15,962 nt of DNA, taken from positions 1 to 15,962 of the forward strand of contig DAOMOP010000083.1 of assembly GCA_035444405.1 (NCBI GenBank), in the 5' to 3' direction. Under the pieces are notes generated by a model. It ran no database searches. It was given only the letters and a program-made list of their open reading frames with translations, and was not told the DNA's origin. Shown here in pieces: positions 1 through 6,516 of the stretch. The stretch comes from DAOMOP01 sp035444405. Its GTDB lineage: Bacteria > Pseudomonadota > Gammaproteobacteria > Burkholderiales > Rhodocyclaceae. Position numbers and translations under genes: made by a program. Numbering within the stretch: position 1 is the stretch's first letter; every line of letters begins with the position of its first letter.

Positions 1-24
1 ACCCTCCTCCTTTGGTGTGGATTT

Positions 25-55
25 AACGCAGTCCTCGCGGACTGCGTTTTTTTTT
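25..55 (+). terminator. Rho-independent terminator of an off-window + strand gene
   Basis: A perfect 10-bp inverted repeat (AACGCAGTCC, loop TCGC, GGACTGCGTT) runs straight into a T tract covering 47-55, the textbook intrinsic terminator on the + strand. On the minus strand the stem is preceded by the A tract and followed only by AAATCC, so it should act poorly for the DUF3047 gene that ends 18 bases away. It therefore most likely ends a transcript that enters from the left edge. A TAA at 24-26 touches the stem and could be the stop of that gene, but too little sequence is present to prove it. Confidence 0.88.
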
Positions 56-72
56 GCGTTCGGCGAGCCGCA

Positions 73-951
73 TCACCTGCCTGGCGCGGCATCTCCGCCC
101 GCGGGCGGCGTCACGTCGCGCGCGGCGAACCACAGGTCGCCGAACAGCGTCGTGACCGCCTCGCCGGTGTTGTCGGTGTCGGCACCGACCGCGACTGCGG
201 TTACCGGCGGCGCCGGCTCGCCGAACACCGCCGCAAAGTCCGCCGCGACGTCGCGGCGCACCGTCACCCACTGGCCGGCACGTGCGGCCCCGCTTTCGAC
301 GACGATCATCTGCACGCGATCGGTGTACGGGTTGGGACCGGTCGCGCCGGCCGGCTGTGCCGTGCCCCACACGTAGGCGATCGCCGCGGCCGGCAGCTCG
401 GTGCCGTGCAGATTGCGCGCCAGCGCCATCGAGAGCCGCTGCAGCAGTGGCAGCCGCTCGGTCGGATAGTCGAACAGGACGTAGACGCGCGCGGCATAGT
501 CGTCGCCGTCCTTGCGGGTGAAGTCGGACGCGGCGACCGGATTGGAAACCTGCCAGCGCCAGTGCAGCAGCGGATGGCGTTGCGGGTCGAGCGCGAGCGG
601 ATCAACCAGGGTCGAGGCGGCGGCCTCGGAGCGCACCTGCAGCACCGTGCGCCCGTCGACCTCGACGAGCGCGAAGCGGTTCGTCTGCGGCACGCGCGGC
701 AGCGTACGGTGTTGCCACGGGGCAGGCGGCGGCCCCCCCGCGGCCACCGCCGAAAAAGGCGCAAGCGCGACGATGCCCGGGTCGGGCACGCGTCCGCCGC
801 GGTCTGCCGTTGTCGTGTCCGTCGCCGCGTCGGCAGGCGGCGCACCGCTCGCGGCGTGATCCGGCTCTCCGGCCGCCTGGACCATCCCGAGGCTTGCGAG
901 AACGACCGCGGCGAGGCCCGCGAACGCCTTCGACGAATGAACGATTTGCAT
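73..951 (-). CDS. Secreted DUF3047 family protein
   Basis: This is a 292-residue protein of unknown function. Residues 1-26 look like a Sec signal peptide: a short basic start with K8, a hydrophobic stretch at about 10-22, and a plausible cleavage after V-Q-A at 24-26. A Pro/Ala/Gly-rich linker follows. The DUF3047-like part spans about 65-280 and shows the family hallmarks HWRWQV (130-135), KDGDDYAARVYVLFD (147-161) and IAYVWGT (191-197). The ATG at 951 was chosen because GGAG lies 9 bases upstream and the signal peptide then begins at residue 1; the frame stays open to 1083, but the extra N-terminus is Arg/Ala-rich and without character. It is divergent from the radical SAM operon. A periplasmic location follows from the signal peptide. 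The molecular role of the family is not known to me. Confidence 0.85.
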   Translation of the reverse strand: MQIVHSSKAFAGLAAVVLASLGMVQAAGEPDHAASGAPPADAATDTTTADRGGRVPDPGIVALAPFSAVAAGGPPPAPWQHRTLPRVPQTNRFALVEVDGRTVLQVRSEAAASTLVDPLALDPQRHPLLHWRWQVSNPVAASDFTRKDGDDYAARVYVLFDYPTERLPLLQRLSMALARNLHGTELPAAAIAYVWGTAQPAGATGPNPYTDRVQMIVVESGAARAGQWVTVRRDVAADFAAVFGEPAPPVTAVAVGADTDNTGEAVTTLFGDLWFAARDVTPPAGGDAAPGR

Positions 952-1103
952 CACACCGATCTCCACGCTGCAATACGCTGTTCGCGCGGCACGCGTCGCG
1001 CTGCGCACGCCCCGCACCGCACGCGCGGCTGCCGACGTAAGGTTTTGCCCGCCACATCCGACAACATGGCCGACAACCGCCATCCACCGAGCGAGGACGA
1101 TCG
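952..1103. promoter_or_regulatory. Divergent intergenic region between DUF3047 gene and arsS-like operon
   Basis: These 152 bases must hold the promoters of both flanking genes. I find no convincing -35/-10 pair on either strand. The one visible structure is a direct repeat CCGACAAC at 1058-1065 and 1070-1077, with start points 12 bases apart, placed 26-45 bases before the arsS start. It could be an operator, but the repeat is short and the spacing is not close to a clean helical turn. The ribosome binding site GAGGA at 1093-1097 fixes the arsS start. Confidence 0.35.
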
Positions 1104-2057
1104 ATGCATGCGACCCTGCCCCTGCTGCAAGCCACCGAGTTTCCGCCCCTGCGCCGCAAGCTCCTCGAGACCTTGCAGGTCAACGTCGGCTATCGCTGCA
1201 ACCAGACCTGCGTGCACTGTCACGTCAATGCCGGTCCGAACCGCCGCGAGATGATGGACCACGACACGATGGCCTTGATTCCGCGCGTGCTCGCCGCACG
1301 CGCACTGCGCACGCTCGACCTGACCGGCGGCGCACCCGAGCTGCACGAGGGCTTTCGCGAGCTCGTGCGGGCCGCGCGCACCCTCGGCGTGCGCGTCATC
1401 GACCGCTGCAACCTGACCGTGCTGTTCGAGACCGGCCAGGAGGATCTCGCGACGTTCCTCGCCGCCGAGCAGGTCGAGGTCGTCGCGTCGCTGCCGTGCT
1501 ATTCGGCCGCCAACGTCGACCGCCAGCGCGGTGGAGGCGTGTTCGACAAGAGCATCGCGGCGCTGCGCGCGCTGAACGCGCTCGGCTACGGACAGCCGGA
1601 CAGCGGTCTGCTGCTGAACCTCGTGTACAACCCGCTCGGCGCGACGCTGCCGCCGCCGCAGGCCGCGCTCGAAGCCGCCTACAAGCGCGAGCTCGGCGAG
1701 CACTTCGGCATCGTCTTCAACCAGCTTTACACGCTCGCCAACATGCCGATCCAGCGTTTCGGCAGCATGCTGATCTCGAAAGGGCAGTTCAACGACTACA
1801 TGCGCCTGCTCAAGGAGAACCACGCCGCCGGCAACCTCGCCAACGTGATGTGCCGCACGCTGGTCAGCGTCGACTGGCGCGGCTACCTGTACGACTGCGA
1901 CTTCAACCAGCAGCTCGGCCTCGCATTGCCGGGACGCGGGCGGCCGCATCTGCGCGACCTGCTGCACGACGACCTGCACGCGCGGCCGATCCGCGTCGCC
2001 GATCACTGCTACGGGTGCACCGCCGGCCAGGGCAGCAGCTGCGGCGGCGCGCTGTGA
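1104..2057 (+). CDS. arsS: Radical SAM / Cys-rich protein, ArsS type (TIGR04167-like, DUF3641 C-terminus)
   Basis: This is a 317-residue radical SAM enzyme. The [4Fe-4S] cluster motif is C32-x3-C36-x2-C39 followed by H40, and the SAM-binding GGAPE lies at 75-79. The C-terminal half (from about 175) matches the DUF3641/Cys-rich domain, with C250, C265, C302, C305 and C313 as likely ligands of an auxiliary cluster; the tail CYGCTAGQGSSCGG is typical. Members of this family are called ArsS where they join a deoxyadenosyl group to dimethylarsenic during arsenosugar synthesis, and some members are selenoproteins. Here every Cys position uses an ordinary Cys codon. The start has GAGGA six bases upstream. 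The stop is 8 bases before the next gene, whose Shine-Dalgarno overlaps this stop codon. Family assignment is firm; an arsenic substrate is inference, as no arsM is present here. Confidence 0.88.
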   Translation: MHATLPLLQATEFPPLRRKLLETLQVNVGYRCNQTCVHCHVNAGPNRREMMDHDTMALIPRVLAARALRTLDLTGGAPELHEGFRELVRAARTLGVRVIDRCNLTVLFETGQEDLATFLAAEQVEVVASLPCYSAANVDRQRGGGVFDKSIAALRALNALGYGQPDSGLLLNLVYNPLGATLPPPQAALEAAYKRELGEHFGIVFNQLYTLANMPIQRFGSMLISKGQFNDYMRLLKENHAAGNLANVMCRTLVSVDWRGYLYDCDFNQQLGLALPGRGRPHLRDLLHDDLHARPIRVADHCYGCTAGQGSSCGGAL

Positions 2058-2065
2058 GGCCGGCC

Positions 2066-4216
2066 ATGAAGAGACTCTGGCTCGCCGCCGCGATTGCGGC
2101 GCTCATCGCCGCGTTCTTCGCGCTCGGCCTCGACCGCCACCTGACGCTCGACGCGCTCAAGCAGGGCCAGAGCGCTTTCGCCGCGCTTCACGCCGAATCG
2201 CCGTGGCTGGTCCGCTCGGCCTTCTTCGCCGTCTATGTGGCGGTGACCGCGCTGTCGCTGCCGGGCGCGGCGATCATGACGATCGCGGCCGGTGCGCTGT
2301 TCGGCCTCGTGACCGGTACGGTGCTGGTCTCGTTCGCCTCGACGATTGGCGCGACACTCGCCTTCCTGGTGTCGCGCTTCATGCTGCGCGACTGGGTGCA
2401 GACGCGCTTCGGCGACAAGCTGCGCGCGATCAACGACGGCATCGCGCGCGACGGCGCGTTCTATCTGTTCACGCTGCGGCTGGTGCCGCTGTTCCCGTTC
2501 TTCCTGATCAACCTGGTGATGGGGCTCACGCCGATCCGCACCGTCACGTTCGCCTGGGTCAGCCAGGTCGGCATGCTCGCCGGCACCATCGTGTACGTGA
2601 ATGCCGGCACGCAGCTCGCCGCCATCGACAGCCTCGGCGCCATCCTGTCGCCGGCGCTGATCGCGTCGTTCGTGCTGCTCGGCGTGTTCCCGCTGATCGC
2701 GCGGCGCATCGTCGAGTTCGTGCGGCGCCGGCGCCTTTATGCGCGCTGGCCGCGCCCGCGCCGCTTCGAGCGCAATCTGGTGGTGATCGGCGCCGGTGCC
2801 GCCGGGCTGGTGAGCGCCTACATCGCCGCCGCGGTCAAGGCGCGCGTGACGCTGGTCGAGGCGAACAAGATGGGCGGCGACTGCCTCAACTACGGCTGCG
2901 TGCCGAGCAAGTCGCTGATCCGCAGCGCCAAGCTCGCCCACCAGATCGCCCACGCCGACCGCTACGGCCTCGAGCCGTCCACGCCGCGGCTGGATTTTCG
3001 TACCGTGATGGCGCGCGTGCACGCGAAGATCCGCGCGATCGCGCCGCACGACAGCGTCGAGCGCTACACCGCGCTCGGTGTCGAGGTGTTGCACGGCTAC
3101 GCGAAGGTGCTCGATCCGTGGACGGTCGAGGTCGCGCTCGCGGACGGCGGCACGCGCCGCATCACGACCCGCAACATCGTCATCGCCGCCGGCGCGCGGC
3201 CGCAGGTGCCGCCGCTGCCCGGCCTCGACGAGGTCGGCTACCTGACCAGCGACACGCTGTGGGACGCCTTGGCCGAGCTCGACGCCCCACCGGCGCGGCT
3301 GGCCGTGCTCGGCGGCGGACCGATCGGCTGCGAACTCGCCCAGGCCTTCGCGCGCCTCGGCGTGCAGGTCACGCAGGTCCAGCGCGGTGCGCGGCTGCTG
3401 CCACGCGAGGACGAGGAAGTCGGCGCGCTCGCCCGGCGCGCGCTCGAGGCCGACGGCGTGCGCGTGCTGACCGGTCACCGCGCGCTGCGCTGCGAGCGCG
3501 AGGATGGGCGCCAGACGCTCGTCGCAGCGCACGGCGACGACGAGACACGCATCGAGTTCGACGCGCTGCTCGTCGCCACCGGCCGCGAGGCGCGCCTGGG
3601 CGGCTACGGGCTGGAGACGCTCGGCATCCCGACCCGGCGCACCGTCGTGACCAACGACTTCCTCGAGACGCTGTATCCGAACATCTTCGCGGTCGGCGAC
3701 GTCGCCGGGCCGTACCAATACACGCACACCGCCGCCCACATGGCCTGGTACGCGACGGTCAACGCGCTGTTCGGCGACTTTCGCAGGTTCCGCGTCGATT
3801 ACTCGAGCGTGCCGCACACGACCTTCATCGATCCCGAGGTCGCGCGGGTCGGCCTGAACGAGCAGGAAGCCCGCGAGCGCGGCATCGCCTTCGAGCTCAC
3901 CCGCTACGCCATCGACGACCTCGACCGGGCGATCGCCGACAGTGCCGACTACGGCTTCGTCAAGGTACTGACCGTGCCGGGCCGCGACCGCATCATCGGC
4001 GTCACCATCGTCGGCGAGCATGCCGGCGACCTGCTCGCCGAATACGTGCTGGCGATGAAGCACGGCCTCGGCCTGAACGGCATCCTGCGCACGATTCACA
4101 CCTATCCGACGCTGTCCGAGGCGAACAAGTATGCGGCCGGCGAATGGAAGCGTGCCCACGCGCCGCAGCGCCTGCTCGAGTGGGTCGGCCGCTATCATGC
4201 GTGGAAGCTCGGCTGA
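2066..4216 (+). CDS. TVP38/TMEM64 membrane domain fused to MerA/Lpd-like FAD disulfide reductase
   Basis: This is a 716-residue two-domain protein. Residues 1-225 are a VTT/TVP38-type membrane domain with about five to six hydrophobic segments (roughly 4-21, 52-75, 76-105, 133-152, 160-180, 194-213) and an Arg-rich cytoplasmic link (214-234). Residues 236-716 form a class I pyridine nucleotide-disulfide oxidoreductase: FAD-binding G242-x-G244-x2-G247, the redox-active pair in GGDCLNYGCVPS (C273, C278), an NAD(P)H-binding GGGPIG, an FAD motif containing AVGDVAG, and the dimerisation end HTYPTLSE (678-685). At the position of the catalytic His of lipoamide dehydrogenase it has Y680, as mercuric reductase does. 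It lacks both the NmerA metal-binding domain and the C-terminal vicinal Cys pair of MerA, so it is not a standard mercuric reductase. The start has GAGG at 2056-2059. It probably passes electrons from NAD(P)H at the inner membrane; the substrate is unknown. Confidence 0.88.
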   Translation: MKRLWLAAAIAALIAAFFALGLDRHLTLDALKQGQSAFAALHAESPWLVRSAFFAVYVAVTALSLPGAAIMTIAAGALFGLVTGTVLVSFASTIGATLAFLVSRFMLRDWVQTRFGDKLRAINDGIARDGAFYLFTLRLVPLFPFFLINLVMGLTPIRTVTFAWVSQVGMLAGTIVYVNAGTQLAAIDSLGAILSPALIASFVLLGVFPLIARRIVEFVRRRRLYARWPRPRRFERNLVVIGAGAAGLVSAYIAAAVKARVTLVEANKMGGDCLNYGCVPSKSLIRSAKLAHQIAHADRYGLEPSTPRLDFRTVMARVHAKIRAIAPHDSVERYTALGVEVLHGYAKVLDPWTVEVALADGGTRRITTRNIVIAAGARPQVPPLPGLDEVGYLTSDTLWDALAELDAPPARLAVLGGGPIGCELAQAFARLGVQVTQVQRGARLLPREDEEVGALARRALEADGVRVLTGHRALRCEREDGRQTLVAAHGDDETRIEFDALLVATGREARLGGYGLETLGIPTRRTVVTNDFLETLYPNIFAVGDVAGPYQYTHTAAHMAWYATVNALFGDFRRFRVDYSSVPHTTFIDPEVARVGLNEQEARERGIAFELTRYAIDDLDRAIADSADYGFVKVLTVPGRDRIIGVTIVGEHAGDLLAEYVLAMKHGLGLNGILRTIHTYPTLSEANKYAAGEWKRAHAPQRLLEWVGRYHAWKLG

Positions 4217-4233
4217 GGACGGAGACCACGCAC

Positions 4234-4965
4234 ATGAAGCTGTCCATCGTGATCCCGGTGCTGAACGAGGCCGAACAGCTGCCCGCGCAGCTCACACAGC
4301 TCGAGGCGCTGCGCTCGCGCGGCGTCGAGGTGATCGTCGTCGACGGTGGCAGTCACGACACCACACCCGCCATCGCCCGCGCCGCCGGGGTGACCACCGT
4401 GTGCGGCGACGCCGGTCGCGCACGCCAGATGAACATGGGTGCCGCGCACGCGCATGGCGACGTGCTGCTGTTCCTGCACGCCGACACGGCGTTGCCGCCG
4501 CACGCCGATCGACGCGTGCGGTGTGCGCTCGCGTCCGGGCGCCATGTCTGGGGCCGCTTCGACGTGTCGATCGCGGGGCGGGCGCGGATGCTGCGCGTGG
4601 TCGCGGTCATGATGAGCCTGCGTTCCCGCCTGACCGGCATCGCGACCGGCGATCAGGCGATCTTCGTCACGCGCGCCGCGTTCGCCGCGGTCGGCGGGTT
4701 TCCGGACCAGCCGCTGATGGAGGACATCGAGCTGTCGCGCCGCCTGAAGGCCTTGTCGCGCCCGGCCTGCCTGCGCGAGCGCGTCGTGACCTCGGGCCGC
4801 CGCTGGGAGACACACGGCGTCTGGCGCACGATCGTGCTGATGTGGCGGCTGCGCTGGGCCTACTGGCGCGGCGCGCCGGCCAGGGCGCTCGTCGATGCCT
4901 ACGCGCCCCATTCTTCACCCCAGCCCGAGCGGCCGGTCGGGCACACGCGCGGCTGCAACGGATGA
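4234..4965 (+). CDS. rSAM/selenodomain-associated glycosyltransferase, TIGR04283 type (GT2 fold)
   Basis: This is a 243-residue GT-A (family 2) glycosyltransferase. It shows the nucleotide-binding start VIPVLNE (6-12), D37-G-G-S, the family signature GRARQMNMGA (61-70), a DxD-like LHADT (81-85), GDQAIF (139-144) and the acceptor-site MEDIELSRRLK (162-172). This combination is characteristic of the transferase 2 family that co-occurs with the ArsS-type radical SAM protein. The ATG was chosen for the GGAG nine bases upstream and for the direct start into the first beta strand; the frame is open far upstream, but only as a shadow of the preceding gene. It lies 17 bases after the reductase gene, and its stop overlaps the next start as ATGA. 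The last 20 residues (Pro/Arg-rich) extend past the conserved part. Location is probably cytoplasmic. The sugar donor is not visible. Confidence 0.87.
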   Translation: MKLSIVIPVLNEAEQLPAQLTQLEALRSRGVEVIVVDGGSHDTTPAIARAAGVTTVCGDAGRARQMNMGAAHAHGDVLLFLHADTALPPHADRRVRCALASGRHVWGRFDVSIAGRARMLRVVAVMMSLRSRLTGIATGDQAIFVTRAAFAAVGGFPDQPLMEDIELSRRLKALSRPACLRERVVTSGRRWETHGVWRTIVLMWRLRWAYWRGAPARALVDAYAPHSSPQPERPVGHTRGCNG

Positions 4966-5630
4966 AACGGCAACGCACCATCGTGTTCGCGAAAGCGCCC
5001 CGGCCGGGCTTTGCCAAGACGCGGCTGATTCCGGCGCTCGGCGCGTGCGGCGCGGCGGCCCTCGCGCGGCGCATGCTCGCCCACACGCTCGCGGCCGCGC
5101 TCGAGGCGGGCACCGGCACGGTCGAGCTGTGCGCGACACCGGCATACGAGCACCCCGACTGGTCGAGCGTCGACATTCCCGACGGCGTCGACATCACCGC
5201 CCAGGGCGAAGGCGACCTCGGCGCACGCATGGCCCGCGCCGCGCGGCGCGGCCTCGCGCGCGCCGAGGCGGTGCTGCTGGTCGGCACCGACTGCGCCGAG
5301 ATGAGCGCGACGCTGCTCCGGGGTGCTGCCGCGCGCCTGGACGAGGTCGACGCCCTCATGCATCCGACCGCCGACGGCGGCTATGCCGTGCTCGGGCTCG
5401 CGCGCTACGACGCCTGCCTGTTCGAGCGCATCGCATGGAGCACCGACACCGTCGCCGCGACGACGATCGGGCGCCTGCGCACACTGGGCTGGCCGCTGCA
5501 CGTCGGCGCGGCCCTGCACGACATCGACGAACCGCGCGATCTGGTGCATCTCGAAATCGGGAGAAACCCCGCGCCGGCCGACCGGTCCGCCGGTCAACCA
5601 CGCTCGAGCCACCGCCGTTACAACTGGTGA
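4962..5630 (+). CDS. rSAM/selenodomain-associated transferase 1 (TIGR04282, DUF2064)
   Basis: This is a 222-residue DUF2064 protein with a nucleotidyltransferase/glycosyltransferase-A-like fold. Motifs in order are FAKAPRPGFAKTRL (9-22, phosphate-binding start), QGEGDLGARM (81-90), LVGTDCAEM (106-114), PTADGGYAVLGL (135-146) and DIDEPRDL (187-194). This is the set found in CofC/MobA-like nucleotidyltransferases and in the transferase 1 family linked to ArsS-type radical SAM proteins. The start codon lies inside ATGA shared with the stop of the preceding glycosyltransferase, so the two are probably translationally coupled and made in equal amounts. The C-terminal 20 residues (Arg/Ser/Pro-rich) follow the conserved core. 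The reaction is unproved; activation of a sugar or small acid with a nucleotide, for use by its neighbour, is a reasonable inference. Confidence 0.86.
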   Translation: MKRQRTIVFAKAPRPGFAKTRLIPALGACGAAALARRMLAHTLAAALEAGTGTVELCATPAYEHPDWSSVDIPDGVDITAQGEGDLGARMARAARRGLARAEAVLLVGTDCAEMSATLLRGAAARLDEVDALMHPTADGGYAVLGLARYDACLFERIAWSTDTVAATTIGRLRTLGWPLHVGAALHDIDEPRDLVHLEIGRNPAPADRSAGQPRSSHRRYNW

Positions 5631-5709
5631 CGCTGACCGCATCCAAAGACGGCGGCGGAACGGCGAAAATCGTCCTGCACAAGTACGACCATCAGACGGA
5701 GTCATGGCC

Positions 5710-6360
5710 ATGAAAACAATAATCCTGCTCGCCGCAAGTGCGGCGCTGCTGGTTGCCGGTTGCGCGACCAACCCCTATCAGGGCGAACACGCCCGCACCG
5801 CCACCGGCGCGACGATCGGTGCCGGCGCCGGCGCCGTGCTCGGCCGTGCCGTCTCCAGCCGCGGCGACCGCACCCAGGGCACGCTGATCGGGGCGGCCGT
5901 CGGCGCCACCCTCGGCGGCCTGATCGGCCGCCAGATGGACCAGCAGGAGGCGCAGCTGCGCCGCCAGATGGAAGGCACCGGGGTCGAGGTCCACCGCGAA
6001 GGCGACACGATCCGCCTGCAGGCGCCCGAGAGCATCACCTTCGACACCAACCGCGCCGACGTGAAGCCGCAGTTCCGGCCGGTGCTCGATCAGCTCGCGA
6101 TGAGCGTGAACCAGTACCCGGACACGCTCGTGCGCATCGAAGGCCACACCGACTCGACCGGCTCGGCCGCCTACAACCAGACGCTGTCGGAGAACCGCGC
6201 CCAGAGCGTGGGCAGCTACCTGATGCAGCGCGGCGTCGACGGTCGTCGCGTCGACATGGTCGGTTACGGCTTCACGCGGCCGATCGCCGACAACAACACC
6301 GACTGGGGGCGCGCGCAGAACCGCCGTGTCGAGGTGCTGATCATCCCGGCCGCGCAGTAA
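5710..6360 (+). CDS. OmpA family outer-membrane lipoprotein with glycine zipper (YiaD-like)
   Basis: This is a 216-residue envelope protein. Residues 1-17 form a lipoprotein signal peptide with lipobox V-A-G-C and the lipidated C18; the next residue is Ala, not Asp, which fits sorting to the outer membrane. Residues about 31-75 are a glycine-zipper segment with repeated GxGxG/GxxxG. The OmpA-like peptidoglycan-binding domain covers about 100-213 and contains EGHTDS (144-149, D148) and NQTLSENRAQSV (156-167, R163), the Asp and Arg expected to hold diaminopimelate. The inner ATG at 5710 was preferred to the in-frame ATG at 5704 because GGAG (5698-5701) is 8 bases from the former and only 2 from the latter. 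It probably tethers the outer membrane to peptidoglycan. The 79 bases before it show no clear promoter. Confidence 0.9.
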   Translation: MKTIILLAASAALLVAGCATNPYQGEHARTATGATIGAGAGAVLGRAVSSRGDRTQGTLIGAAVGATLGGLIGRQMDQQEAQLRRQMEGTGVEVHREGDTIRLQAPESITFDTNRADVKPQFRPVLDQLAMSVNQYPDTLVRIEGHTDSTGSAAYNQTLSENRAQSVGSYLMQRGVDGRRVDMVGYGFTRPIADNNTDWGRAQNRRVEVLIIPAAQ

Positions 6361-6370
6361 GCGCAGCGCT

Positions 6371-6403
6371 TTGCGCCGCCCGGCCTGCGGCCCGGTGGCG
6401 CAA
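6371..6403. repeat. 15-bp-arm GC hairpin after the OmpA gene
   Basis: The arms 6371-6385 and 6389-6403 pair over 15 positions with one C-C mismatch and one G-T wobble around a 3-base loop (TGC). The outer seven pairs, TTGCGCC with GGCGCAA, are perfect. It begins 10 bases after the OmpA stop. No T tract follows, so it is not a standard intrinsic terminator; it may protect the 3' end of the OmpA message or help Rho-dependent termination. The rest of 6404-6516 shows a small palindrome (CGAGCT-A-AGCTCG, 6476-6488) and no clear promoter. Confidence 0.55.
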
Positions 6404-6516
6404 GAGCGGCGCCGAAGGCGCATGCCGCCGTCCCGCCGGCCACGCATCGCGCTGCGCTTTCACGAGGGCGCACGACGAGCTAAGCTCGCGCCTTCCGCCC
6501 TCAATCGTACGCGACG

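Noticed and set aside
1..24. The end of a + strand CDS (PPPLVWI, stop TAA 24-26)
   Set aside because: Seven codons are too few to support a gene. The terminator right after it makes one possible, so it is mentioned there only.
1496..2065. An upstream extension of the fusion protein overlapping the arsS-like gene
   Set aside because: The extension is Arg/Ala-rich out-of-frame translation of arsS. The ATG at 2066 has a good Shine-Dalgarno and begins at the expected membrane domain.
2055..2069. Selenocysteine readthrough of the arsS TGA stop
   Set aside because: The next in-frame TGA comes after three codons, the following gene's ribosome site overlaps this stop, and there is no room for a SECIS hairpin.
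2009..4198. A 729-codon minus-strand frame opposite the TVP38/reductase fusion
   Set aside because: Same reason: a high-GC codon-position shadow, full of Arg, Asp, Gln and His, opposite a gene with clear FAD and active-site motifs.
2066..4216. Annotation as mercuric reductase (merA)
   Set aside because: There is no heavy-metal-binding N-terminal domain, no C-terminal vicinal Cys pair, and no mer genes nearby; only the Tyr at the catalytic base position is MerA-like.
2203..4233. A long + strand frame leading into the TIGR04283 glycosyltransferase
   Set aside because: It is an Arg-rich shadow of the reductase gene. The real protein starts at 4234, directly before VIPVLNE.
6476..6488. Palindrome CGAGCT-A-AGCTCG before the DUF3422 gene as an operator
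   Set aside because: It is a single 6-bp-arm palindrome rich in GC with no partner site and no clear promoter nearby; chance occurrence is likely.
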